Below are positions 27,415-35,067 of a stretch of 61,248 nucleotides of DNA, one piece after another (positions within the stretch are counted from its first letter, which is position 1; every line of letters begins with the position of its first letter). The notes under the pieces are model-generated. The model was given only the letters and a program-made list of their open reading frames with translations, was not told where the DNA came from and did no database searches. This stretch comes from Gammaproteobacteria bacterium (lineage in GTDB: Bacteria > Pseudomonadota > Gammaproteobacteria > SZUA-229): positions 1 through 61,248 of the forward strand of contig JAOULC010000019.1 of the NCBI GenBank assembly GCA_029882215.1, given 5' to 3'. Both the position numbers and the translations under genes were made by a program.

Positions 27415-27447
27415 ACTCCCAAATTATCTGTTCAAAGGTGGCTACAT

Positions 27448-28836
27448 TTGTCACATCTCCTGATTTCTGCAGCTCATAAATCGTCTGGTAAAACCACTAT
27501 CAGTATCGGACTGTGCGCGGCGTTAACGGCCAGAGGAAATATTGTTCAGCCATTTAAAAAAGGCCCGGATTATATCGATCCTTTATGGCTGGGCAGAGCA
27601 ACGGGCCGGGCCTGTCACAATCTTGATTTTTATACGATGGACCGTGACGAGATTAAACATGAATTTGTACAGCAATCTGCAGGCTCAGATATCCAGCTGA
27701 TTGAAGGTAATAAGGGGCTCTATGACGGGCTTGATCTCGATGGCAGTAACAGCAATGCTGCGCTGGCAAATTTGCTGAATGCGCCTGTTGTACTGGTTAT
27801 TGATGCCAGAGGTATGACCCGTGGTATTGCACCTTTGATTTTAGGTTATCAGGCATTTGATCGCGATATTCGTATTGGTGGCGTTATTCTCAATCAGGTG
27901 GGTGGCTCGCGTCATGAATCAAAACTAAGAAATGTTATTGAGTACTATACCGACGTAAAGGTACTGGGTGCTGTACAGCGTGATGAGCGTTTAAACATTG
28001 ATGAACGCCATTTAGGCCTGATGCCAAGCAATGAATTTAAGCAGGTATCACAGAAGATAGAATTGTTATCGACGGCAGTTAAAGATCAGGTTGATCTTGA
28101 CCGTGTTATCGGGCTTGCCGCAACAGCCGCACCGGTTGCTGAAGATAATGTTATTGATATGATAGCCGGGTTTAAGGCTGACAATATAAAAATTGGTATT
28201 GTTAAGAATGAGGCATTCGGGTTTTATTATCCGGGCGACATTGAAGCATTTCAACACTGTGGTGTTGAAATTGTTGAGATCGACACTATCGTAGATAGCA
28301 GTTTAGCCGAAATAGACGGTTTATTCATTGGTGGCGGCTTTCCGGAAACCATGCTTGATGAGCTGGAAGCTAACCAGTCGATGCGGCAAGATATTAAATG
28401 CGCAATCGATGACGGTTTGCCTGTCTATGCTGAATGTGGCGGGCTGATGTATCTCGCCAGAAATATATCCTGGCAAGGCAAAAGCGCTAAAATGGTGGGC
28501 TGTATTCCGGCTGATGTGGTAATGAATGATAAACCACAGGGCAGAGGTTATGTGCAGTTAGCTGTGACGGAAAATTTCGACTGGCCGATAGATAGCACTG
28601 AAAGAGAGCGTGTTATCAGTGCGCATGAGTTTCACTACTCATCATTGCATGGCTTGCCCGGGGACAGTAAGTTCGCTTTTGATGTGAAGCGTGGCGTTGG
28701 CATAACAGGTAACAAAGATGGTTATCGTTACAAGAACCTGCTGGCATGTTATAGCCATATGAGGGACAGCCGTCAGAATCACTGGGTAACACGATTTGTA
28801 CAGTATGTGTCTGAATGTAAAGAGAGAAAAAAATGA
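27448..28836 (+). CDS. dsrN: DsrN, siroheme amidase (cobyrinate diamide synthase-like)
   Basis: 462 residues of the CbiA/CobB glutamine amidotransferase family. In A. vinosum, DsrN makes the siro(haem)amide cofactor of DsrAB. N-terminal P-loop ISAAHKSSGKTT, and the C-terminal glutaminase-type domain with AECGGLMYL (nucleophile Cys near residue 331) and the late EFHYSSLHG. The start is TTG, with AAAGGTGG a few bases ahead; no ATG fits. The stop overlaps the dsrR start. Confidence 0.95.
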   Translation: MSHLLISAAHKSSGKTTISIGLCAALTARGNIVQPFKKGPDYIDPLWLGRATGRACHNLDFYTMDRDEIKHEFVQQSAGSDIQLIEGNKGLYDGLDLDGSNSNAALANLLNAPVVLVIDARGMTRGIAPLILGYQAFDRDIRIGGVILNQVGGSRHESKLRNVIEYYTDVKVLGAVQRDERLNIDERHLGLMPSNEFKQVSQKIELLSTAVKDQVDLDRVIGLAATAAPVAEDNVIDMIAGFKADNIKIGIVKNEAFGFYYPGDIEAFQHCGVEIVEIDTIVDSSLAEIDGLFIGGGFPETMLDELEANQSMRQDIKCAIDDGLPVYAECGGLMYLARNISWQGKSAKMVGCIPADVVMNDKPQGRGYVQLAVTENFDWPIDSTERERVISAHEFHYSSLHGLPGDSKFAFDVKRGVGITGNKDGYRYKNLLACYSHMRDSRQNHWVTRFVQYVSECKERKK

Positions 28837-29141
28837 TTACGATTACCGAAGCAGCAGCAAATCAGATCAAGGAATCAGCAAAGCAAGGCAAAATCGAAGG
28901 GCTTGCACTGCGTATTGCATGTACTAAGCAGCAAGACGGTAGCCTGCACTACGGCATGGGGTTTGATGAGAAGACCGAAGAGGACCAGCTATTTATGTCG
29001 AATGATATAGAACTGATCGTCGCCCCTGTCAGTCTGGGGTTACTCAGCGGAACAGTTCTTGATTTTGTTGAGCTGGAAGCAGGTAAGCCGGATTTTATTT
29101 TCCAGAACCCTAACGACCCAGATCATCAGCCGGTTAAGTAA
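28833..29141 (+). CDS. dsrR: DsrR, A-type scaffold-like protein
   Basis: 102 residues, IscA/A-type fold family. The first part holds C30 (RIACTKQQ), but the C-terminal CxC pair that binds iron-sulfur clusters in IscA is missing, as known for DsrR of A. vinosum. A regulatory or chaperone-like role has been suggested there. It overlaps dsrN by four bases. Confidence 0.94.
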   Translation: MITITEAAANQIKESAKQGKIEGLALRIACTKQQDGSLHYGMGFDEKTEEDQLFMSNDIELIVAPVSLGLLSGTVLDFVELEAGKPDFIFQNPNDPDHQPVK

Positions 29142-29143
29142 CA

Positions 29144-30094
29144 ATGATGATGACAGACGCCAATACGCTTGAATTATCACAGCAGTATGCAAATCCATTC
29201 GATTTAGATAATGATGAAGCGTATCAAAAGTGGCGTGACATAAAGCTGAAGGACTACCCTGCGTCTGTTGATGATCTTATTGTTCGTATCAGCGATGTGA
29301 ATTATCTGGCTGAGGCTGAAATCAGAGCGCTAAAACAACTGATAGGTCACTATAACCTGGTGATCTATGAGCTGGCAGATAAAACCGCGACTAAAGCACA
29401 AATCAGGCAGTTTGCACGCGCTGTGGGGCTGGATCAGATTGATAATAATATTTGTTCTGATGAGGATAGTATTACGGCCTTACAAGTCTCTGAAGAAGGC
29501 CAAAAGAAACTCTACATCCCCTATACAAACCGCCGCTTAAGCTGGCATGCCGATGGCTATTACAATACTTTAGACCAGCAAATACGTGGCATGCTGCTGC
29601 ATTGCGTGACACCGGCTGTTAAAGGTGGTGAAAACATGCTGCTTGATCATGAAATGCTGTATATTCAGCTTCGCGATGAAAATCCTGCGCTCATACGCGC
29701 TCTTATGCATGAACAGGCTATGACTATTCCGGCCAATAATGAAGGTGCTGAGGGACAAGAAATCAGGCCTGAGCAGACGGGCCCGGTTTTTTCAGTCGAG
29801 AAAAATACTGGTAGCCTGCATATGAGGTATTCAGCCCGTACACGTAATATTATCTGGCGTGATGATCCGATAACCGCTCAGGCATGTGAGAAAATCAGCG
29901 GCTATTTATCATCCAGCCCCTACATTTTGAGATATAGGCTTAAGGCTGGACAAGGTGTAATCTGTAACAATGTGCTGCATAATCGTACCGCTTTTGAAGA
30001 CAGTGATAGCCAGCATCGATTGTTATACCGGGCCCGTTTTTATGATCGGGTCGCTGAAACCGGCGTGGCTGGCATAATGAATCAGGTGAATTAG
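29144..30094 (+). CDS. TauD/TfdA-family Fe(II)/2-oxoglutarate dioxygenase in the dsr operon
   Basis: 316 residues. The iron site is visible as H135-A-D137 (LSWHADGYY) and distal H279 (VLHNRTAFED), with the 2-oxoglutarate arginine probably in RLLYRARFYDR. This family opens C-H bonds next to sulfonates, carboxylates or amines; the substrate here is unknown. It starts 2 bases after dsrR and is followed immediately by a small gene, so it sits firmly in the operon. Taurine-type sulfonate cleavage would release sulfite, which fits a sulfur locus, but that is inference. Three consecutive ATGs make the exact start uncertain. Confidence 0.8.
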   Translation: MMMTDANTLELSQQYANPFDLDNDEAYQKWRDIKLKDYPASVDDLIVRISDVNYLAEAEIRALKQLIGHYNLVIYELADKTATKAQIRQFARAVGLDQIDNNICSDEDSITALQVSEEGQKKLYIPYTNRRLSWHADGYYNTLDQQIRGMLLHCVTPAVKGGENMLLDHEMLYIQLRDENPALIRALMHEQAMTIPANNEGAEGQEIRPEQTGPVFSVEKNTGSLHMRYSARTRNIIWRDDPITAQACEKISGYLSSSPYILRYRLKAGQGVICNNVLHNRTAFEDSDSQHRLLYRARFYDRVAETGVAGIMNQVN

Positions 30095-30283
30095 ATGTTG
30101 TATCTCAGTGAAGTGTTAATGAAAAACCATGAAATGAGCTCATTTGAAGAGCTAAAAGTTGCTCTAAAAGGTGAGGCCCGGCAGGGTCAAATGTTCTTTG
30201 AAATGGATGTGAAACCGGGATTTACAGATACACCAACAGACTGGCAAGACCAGTGTGAGGCTGCTTTTACAAGCAGGGACTAG
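30095..30283 (+). CDS. Small unknown protein between the dioxygenase and the Cas6-like gene
   Basis: 62 residues; a second possible start (MKNHEMSS) lies 24 bases later. No cysteine, no signal peptide, acidic, with the segment FFEMDVKPGFTDTPTDWQDQ. Not recognised. Its ATG follows the dioxygenase stop without a gap, and its stop is one base before the Cas6-like ATG, so all three are likely translated together. It is credible as a gene because of this packing. Confidence 0.6.
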   Translation: MLYLSEVLMKNHEMSSFEELKVALKGEARQGQMFFEMDVKPGFTDTPTDWQDQCEAAFTSRD

Positions 30284-30284
30284 T

Positions 30285-31001
30285 ATGTTCTGGAACGAAG
30301 ATGAAAAACAGAAGCCTTATCAGGTGCCTGAAGATATCGTCGATGTCGGCTTCAAAGTCATCAGTCAATCGTTACCACTGGAGCATGCGCATGAGTTATA
30401 TGAAGCCTTGCATAATGTTCTGCCCTGGCTAAATGATGAAAAGCTCATTGGTATTCATCAGATTCACGGTGCAGAGTCCGGCAATGGCTGGATGCGCCCT
30501 GAAGACACAGAAAATGAATTATTGTATTTGTCGCGCAGGGCGCGGCTGTATATAAGAACGCCGGATCACCGCTTAGCGGCTATACAAGCTCTGAGTGGGC
30601 AGATACTGGATATTGCTGGACATAAGCTGGAGCTCGGCTCGTCAATCATTAAACCGCTCAGTACCCAGACAGAGCAATTCTCACGATATGTAATCGTTGA
30701 AGAAGGCGAAGAGAGCGAGGCTGATTTTTTAAAGCGTGTAGTGGCAGAGCTCAATGAGTCTCTGGATACCAGTATACGCAAGATTATGTGTGGAAAACCT
30801 CACATGATTCGGTTACCGGAAGAAGACATCAGAACGCGCAGTATAATGGTGGCTGATCTGGATCCGAAAATTGCTGTGAAGTTACAACAGCAGGGTGTTG
30901 GCCGTGGAAGACGATATGGCTGTGGCCTGTTCTTACCACATAAAGGCATTAAGGCGGTTGGTGAAACGGAAGACAAAACCCATTTTACCGGTGCCAGATA
31001 A
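30285..31001 (+). CDS. Cas6/Cmx6-like (subtype I-MYXAN) RNA-processing-type protein
   Basis: 238 residues. The start PEDIVDVGFKVISQSLP, then LEHAHELYEAL, GIHQIHG (H58, H61) and the C-terminal glycine-rich loop GVGRGRRYGCG (204-214) match my recollection of the Cas6/Cmx6 family of repeat-cleaving endoribonucleases (RAMP fold). The start is the ATG one base after the preceding stop. There is no CRISPR array and no other cas gene in the window; instead it lies between dsr genes and an RspA-type DsrC homologue. Possible roles are processing of the long dsr mRNA or another RNA, or a non-nuclease RAMP. Family call fairly sure, function unknown. Confidence 0.72.
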   Translation: MFWNEDEKQKPYQVPEDIVDVGFKVISQSLPLEHAHELYEALHNVLPWLNDEKLIGIHQIHGAESGNGWMRPEDTENELLYLSRRARLYIRTPDHRLAAIQALSGQILDIAGHKLELGSSIIKPLSTQTEQFSRYVIVEEGEESEADFLKRVVAELNESLDTSIRKIMCGKPHMIRLPEEDIRTRSIMVADLDPKIAVKLQQQGVGRGRRYGCGLFLPHKGIKAVGETEDKTHFTGAR

Positions 31002-31055
31002 AATTTAATTTTAAATTGTAATATTGACTATTAAGAAATGAAATAGAGGTGAAGT

Positions 31056-31370
31056 ATGAGTGTTGAAAAAACAGAAAACGGTTACCTGGTAAACGCAAGT
31101 GACTGGACAAAGGAAATTGCTGAAGAAATTTTCGCAGAAGAAGGTATCACACCTACCGAAGAGCACTGGGATGTAATTGATTACATGCGCGAGCAGGTGC
31201 TAGATGAAGGTGCTGAGCCAAATGAGCGCGGCATCATGAAAGCAATGGAAAAGAAATGGGGTAAAAAACTAACGTCTAAGTACATGTATGAGTTATTCCC
31301 TATGATGCCTTCAAAGCAAGGCCTGAAAATCGGTGGATTACCTCAATCTACCCGTAAGGGCGGCTACTAA
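31056..31370 (+). CDS. DsrC-family protein lacking both redox cysteines (RspA type)
   Basis: 104 residues, clearly DsrC/TusE family along its length (EEHWDVIDYMREQ, SKYMYELFPMMPSKQG). The C-terminal arm ends LKIGGLPQSTRKGGY. Compared with DsrC in this window, both cysteines are replaced (Leu at the CysB place, Lys at the CysA place). It therefore cannot carry a persulfide or form the DsrC disulfide. Such proteins have been named RspA and are proposed to be regulatory. Last gene of the extended dsr operon. Basic in the tail, where DsrC contacts DsrAB. Confidence 0.88.
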   Translation: MSVEKTENGYLVNASDWTKEIAEEIFAEEGITPTEEHWDVIDYMREQVLDEGAEPNERGIMKAMEKKWGKKLTSKYMYELFPMMPSKQGLKIGGLPQSTRKGGY

Positions 31371-31395
31371 GCTAGGTTAAGTTCGCTGGCTCGCA

Positions 31396-31439
31396 TACCC
31401 CTATTGGGATAAAGGAGTCCGCGAATATTGTGCTATAAT
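31396..31439 (+). promoter_or_regulatory. Promoter with CCCC-TAT-GGG box for the 67-aa gene
   Basis: Box TACCCCTATTGGGATA (31396-31411) and an extended -10 TGCTATAAT (31431-31439), 38 bases from box start to TATAAT. The predicted start is near 31446, box centre about -42, no recognisable -35: the layout of an activator-dependent class II promoter, matching the one before dsrA. Confidence 0.65.
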
Positions 31440-31491
31440 CTGGCATTAAATGCAGATTTAGTTATCCAAAACACGAATTAAGGTGATGGAC

Positions 31492-31695
31492 ATGAGCGAC
31501 AAGCAAGAAATGATCAAGAAAATGATCGAAATGCAGAAAAAATTCCAAGAGTATGAGACTGCAAATGGTGTAGATCCAGAAGATTACTTCACACCTAAGT
31601 CAGGTCATGAACTTGATGGCTACCGTCAAGAGTATGCCGATCTGGCAGCCGCTGTTAATGCAGCAGCACATTCAGAAGTTGGTTCTAAGCCTTAA
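31492..31695 (+). CDS. 67-aa unknown protein behind a dsr-like promoter
   Basis: MSDKQEMIKKMIEMQKKFQ..., a soluble, helical, cysteine-free protein. The N-terminal 20 residues are an amphipathic helix rich in Lys, Glu and Met; the middle has GVDPEDYFTPKSG. The ATG is chosen because AAGGTG lies about 6 bases ahead; GTG and ATG codons just upstream are alternatives. It has its own box-type promoter and a strong terminator, so it forms a single-gene unit. Not recognised. The codon choice and clean regulatory signals suggest an abundant protein. Confidence 0.82.
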   Translation: MSDKQEMIKKMIEMQKKFQEYETANGVDPEDYFTPKSGHELDGYRQEYADLAAAVNAAAHSEVGSKP

Positions 31696-31710
31696 TTTTT
31701 AAGTTTTAGA

Positions 31711-31756
31711 CACAAAAAAGCCGCCCGTGGTTGTCGACCGGGGCGGCTTTTTTGTG
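31711..31756. terminator. Strong intrinsic terminator, probably bidirectional
   Basis: CACAAAAAAGCCGCCC / GGGCGGCTTTTTTGTG, a 16-bp perfect stem with a 14-nt loop and T6 on the plus strand and on the complement. It ends the 67-aa gene and probably also the leftward PiuC-like gene. Confidence 0.92.
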
Positions 31757-31873
31757 CCTGGAAGAAAGTGTGTGGTTGAAAGTGTTCGGTTTGATGTAAA
31801 AACGTTAGAATCTGATAGCTATTTAATGAATCGGTTTCAAGTAGGTTTTTTTGCCCGCTTCCCTCTATTATCC

Positions 31874-32548
31874 TTATAACTCAGCCCACATACGAACAAG
31901 ATTAATATAGGTAGTATCGACTTGTGCGGTTTCATCGGCATCAGGTGATGATTGCATTAACACTTCACGTGCCTGATTAAGGTTATAGAGCAGTTCTCGT
32001 TTAGCTGGATCACGGATCATGCTCTGGCACCAGGTTACAGCAACCAGTCTTTCACCGCGCGTCACTTTAGCAACATGGTGTAAGGTACCGGATGGATACA
32101 TAATGGCATGTCCGGCCGGCAGCTTGAACTGCTGGGTACCAAAGCTGGTGTTGATTGAAAGCTCTCCGCCATCATAGTCTTGCGGGTTATTTAGAAAGAC
32201 AGTGATTGAGACATCGGTCCGGTAGCTTGCGCCAGGAGGCCCCATGATCGGGTCGTCTATGTGGTCGCCATATGCCATACCGGAGCCATAACGGGCATAA
32301 AATGCGGTAGCAATACGATGCGGCAAGGCCGCGTTTTGATAGACCTTGTTTTGCACCAGTGAGCCCATTACCGTGTTATTAAGCTCATTAAGCATACGGT
32401 CATTTGCGGCTAGTTCCTGGTTGTTTTTAACCCGCCCGGCATGTTTACCTGCAGATAATTTTCCGTCGATAAAGTTTGCTTGCTTTAAGATCTGTTGCAC
32501 GCGGGAGAGCTGTTCTGGCGTTAGCACATCTGGAATAGTTATAAGCAT
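31874..32548 (-). CDS. PiuC/YbiX-type Fe(II)-dependent PKHD hydroxylase
   Basis: 224 residues, the usual length of the PKHD-type hydroxylase PiuC/YbiX. Iron ligands H96 and D98 (GDHIDDP) and distal H157/H158 (TLHHVAKV), then RGERLVAVTW for 2-oxoglutarate. In other bacteria the gene accompanies TonB siderophore receptors; none is present here, and the substrate is unknown. It is read towards the terminator shared with the 67-aa gene. Confidence 0.9.
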   Translation of the reverse strand: MLITIPDVLTPEQLSRVQQILKQANFIDGKLSAGKHAGRVKNNQELAANDRMLNELNNTVMGSLVQNKVYQNAALPHRIATAFYARYGSGMAYGDHIDDPIMGPPGASYRTDVSITVFLNNPQDYDGGELSINTSFGTQQFKLPAGHAIMYPSGTLHHVAKVTRGERLVAVTWCQSMIRDPAKRELLYNLNQAREVLMQSSPDADETAQVDTTYINLVRMWAEL

Positions 32549-32672
32549 GATTGAATCACTATTAAGGGTTGGTCAATAAGGTTGATGATATAATAGCCGT
32601 TAAATTGGTATTGATTATAACGTGTTTTATCCATTTATCATTGTAAGTCAGTAAATAGTGTTGAGATGTCCT

Positions 32673-33005
32673 ATGAAACTTAAAATTTATGTAGAAGACC
32701 GCGTCGAAGAGTTTGAAATCCCTGGGCAACTAGTTGAGCAAGGAGAAGATTTTTTTAACAAAATGGATGCGGATTTAGACAAGGGCTGGCAAATGAGCCA
32801 TGTCTGGGTTGATAAACCCAATCAGTTACAGCGCTGTCAGATTGCAGCGGATAAGATGATGTCTGCTATTCATAATGAAAATGAAAAGATGTTCATGCTG
32901 ATGGGAGCCTATATTCTAAAAAACAAACCGGGTACAGAAGAAATTCATCTTGATAATACCGGTGAAATACACACGATAGACTTTATTGAAAAGAAAAATG
33001 CCTGA
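32673..33005 (+). CDS. Unknown 110-aa protein, first of a three-gene unit
   Basis: MKLKIYVEDRVEEFEIPGQL... to FIEKKNA. No signal peptide or membrane helix; one cysteine (QLQRCQIAAD). Looks like a small alpha/beta cytoplasmic protein with a final helix-strand part. Not recognised. The second gene overlaps its stop by 8 bases, and rlmG follows that, so the three are probably co-transcribed. The start is the internal ATG before KLKIYVED rather than a TTG five codons earlier. Confidence 0.7.
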   Translation: MKLKIYVEDRVEEFEIPGQLVEQGEDFFNKMDADLDKGWQMSHVWVDKPNQLQRCQIAADKMMSAIHNENEKMFMLMGAYILKNKPGTEEIHLDNTGEIHTIDFIEKKNA

Positions 33006-33348
33006 TCTGTTCTCAATGAAAAGACCGCTCGCTGTTAACTATGCGAGCGGCGACAAGACGGTGATGGTAGCTTATTATCCGCATGCAGACGGCCTGGTGT
33101 TTTTACCGCCGTTCTGGGAACAGCGTGAAGAAGGTAATAAAGCCGTGCTGATTAAAGGTGAAATAACAGGCAATGGTCCCTGGAAAATTGCCGATGCAGT
33201 TATCTCACTGGTGGGTTGTCAGGGTACAGATTCTGAACTGGCACAAATGCTGGCAGAATGGGAGTTTCATGTGCAAAGCCTGCCCCAGGAATACTTTCAG
33301 CCTGAAGATATAAGACGCCTGGCAAGAGAATACGGTGCGATTATATAA
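32998..33348 (+). CDS. Unknown 116-aa protein before rlmG
   Basis: MPDLFSMKRPLAVNYASGDK... ending REYGAII. Soluble, one cysteine (LVGCQGTDSE), ordinary composition. Its ATG overlaps the previous gene's stop by 8 bases (ATGCCTGA), and its own stop is 2 bases before the rlmG ATG. Not recognised; the packing makes it a real gene. Confidence 0.68.
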   Translation: MPDLFSMKRPLAVNYASGDKTVMVAYYPHADGLVFLPPFWEQREEGNKAVLIKGEITGNGPWKIADAVISLVGCQGTDSELAQMLAEWEFHVQSLPQEYFQPEDIRRLAREYGAII

Positions 33349-33350
33349 AA

Positions 33351-34487
33351 ATGACTAATATCATGCAGGTACCACAAGGCGAATTCAAATTAAACCGCTA
33401 TCCTTTTATCAGGCGCGAATCTTTGCGGGCATGGGATGCGGCTGATGAATATTTATTGAAATATATAAGTGAAAATATCTCAGCAGAAAAACCATTAAAA
33501 ATACTGGTTGTGAACGATAATTTTGGTGCACTGGTGTTACCACTGCTGGCGGCTAATGATGTGACACTGTGGTCGGATTCATATCTGTCGCAGCAGGGCG
33601 TAAAGGAAAACCTGAAAGAAAATGCAATAAAGAATGTGCGCTATACATTTTTAAATAGCACAGAAACACCTGCTGAACACTTTGATGTAATTCTACTAAA
33701 AGTTCCTAAAAGTAATGCCTTGCTAGAGGATCAGTTGTGCCGATTAGTGGAAATAGTCAGTGAAAAAACGATTTTTATTTCAGCTGCAATGGCTAAAAAT
33801 ATTCATACATCAACATTAAATTATTTTGAAAATATTATTGGCGAGACTAAAACTTCGCTGGCGCTGAAGAAAGCGCGTCTGATTTTTACCCGGACAGATT
33901 ATCCCGCTAAAAATATAGACAACCCTTATCCAAAGAGCTATCAGTTTGATGGCTTTGATTACATGATTTGCAATCATTCTAATGTTTTTTCACGGGATAA
34001 ACTGGATATCGGTACCCGTTTTCTTTTAGGGTTTATACCGGTGACTGACAATTATAAAACAATCGTCGATATGGGCTGTGGTAACGGTTTGGTAGGGCTG
34101 GCTGCAGCTGCAAAGAATCCAGCAGCAGCAGTTGTTTTTGCTGATGAGTCATTCATGGCGGTTGATTCAGCGAAAACTAACTTTGAAACATCAGGCTTAA
34201 AGAATAAGGCTGAATTTCATGCAATGGATTGTTTAAAAAATTTAGCTGCAGACTCAGCAGATTTGATTTTAAATAACCCGCCTTTTCATCAGCAGCATGC
34301 AATAGGAGATTCTGTTGCATGGCGAATGTTTAATGATGCCAGAAACGTATTACGAAAAGGCGGAGAAATGCTGGTTGTCAGTAACCGTCACCTTGGTTAT
34401 CACAGCAAGCTAAAAAAAATATTTGATAACTGTGAACAAATTGCCAGCAATCAGAAATTTGTGATTTTAAAGGTCAGGAAAAAATAG
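33351..34487 (+). CDS. rlmG: 23S rRNA m2G1835 methyltransferase RlmG
   Basis: 378 residues, close to E. coli RlmG (YgjO) in length and sequence. N-terminal degenerate methyltransferase domain, with the shared stretches LRAWDAADEYLL and KVPKSNALLEDQL. C-terminal catalytic domain with SAM motif VDMGCGNGLVGLAA (about residue 241) and catalytic NPPFHQQHA (about 309). It methylates the guanine N2 at 1835 of 23S rRNA in the large subunit. Confidence 0.94.
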   Translation: MTNIMQVPQGEFKLNRYPFIRRESLRAWDAADEYLLKYISENISAEKPLKILVVNDNFGALVLPLLAANDVTLWSDSYLSQQGVKENLKENAIKNVRYTFLNSTETPAEHFDVILLKVPKSNALLEDQLCRLVEIVSEKTIFISAAMAKNIHTSTLNYFENIIGETKTSLALKKARLIFTRTDYPAKNIDNPYPKSYQFDGFDYMICNHSNVFSRDKLDIGTRFLLGFIPVTDNYKTIVDMGCGNGLVGLAAAAKNPAAAVVFADESFMAVDSAKTNFETSGLKNKAEFHAMDCLKNLAADSADLILNNPPFHQQHAIGDSVAWRMFNDARNVLRKGGEMLVVSNRHLGYHSKLKKIFDNCEQIASNQKFVILKVRKK

Positions 34488-34607
34488 CGGTGATGCTGAG
34501 GGCCTGACAGAATGGGGTGGTGGGATCATCCCCGTTTTCTATCAGAGCTAGTTTTAGAGGGCGGCGCTGTTAGTGGTCTGAAACCGGCTGAGATAAGGGT
34601 CGGATTC

Positions 34608-34970
34608 TCAGCCTAATAAAGTAGCTATTTTAGCCAGTAGCTCTTTATCGTTGGCAGGTTTAACAATATAGTCTTTGGCACCCTGACGCTCGGCCCACAC
34701 TCGATCGGTCTCCTGATCTTTACTGGTAAGCATGATGACAGGTATATCTTTTGTGGTTTCATGGTTAACAATATGACGTGTAGCCTGAAAGCCATTAAGG
34801 CCCGGCATGACGACATCCATAAGTATTAAATCAGGCATTTCAGAGCGAGCCATATCGACGCCCTGTTGACCGTCTTCAGCAATGATAATGTCAAAATTAT
34901 TCTTTTTTAGTATGTTAATCAAAGCTTGACGCTGAGTAGGTGAATCATCAACGATTAATATCTTGGACAT
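34608..34970 (-). CDS. Stand-alone receiver protein (PilH/CheY-like)
   Basis: 120 residues, a single receiver domain starting MSKILIVDDSPTQRQAL. Acidic pocket DD at 8-9, phosphoacceptor D in LILMDVVMPGLNG (about 52), and conserved K in YIVKPAND. Closest in feel to PilH/PilG receivers of twitching motility, but no other pil gene lies nearby, so the pathway is open. A GGCTGAGA/TCTCAGCC hairpin overlaps its 3' end and may terminate it. Confidence 0.88.
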   Translation of the reverse strand: MSKILIVDDSPTQRQALINILKKNNFDIIIAEDGQQGVDMARSEMPDLILMDVVMPGLNGFQATRHIVNHETTKDIPVIMLTSKDQETDRVWAERQGAKDYIVKPANDKELLAKIATLLG

Positions 34971-35067
34971 ATAAAGCAATACCTATAAGAGCGACAATAA
35001 TTGTTGTTAATATAGTCCATTTTGATCTAAATAGCTGCTTAAATCTCCATTTTAAAGCGATTTGATG

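Noticed and set aside
30285-31370. CRISPR array near the Cas6-like gene
   Set aside because: No regularly spaced direct repeats of 23-40 bases were found in the intergenic stretches; the only repeats are the 100-base cores at 11-13 kb, which are far too long and unevenly spaced.
34511-34537. GGGG/CCCC hairpin after rlmG as a terminator
   Set aside because: Only a four-base stem with a long loop and a weak T-run; not convincing.
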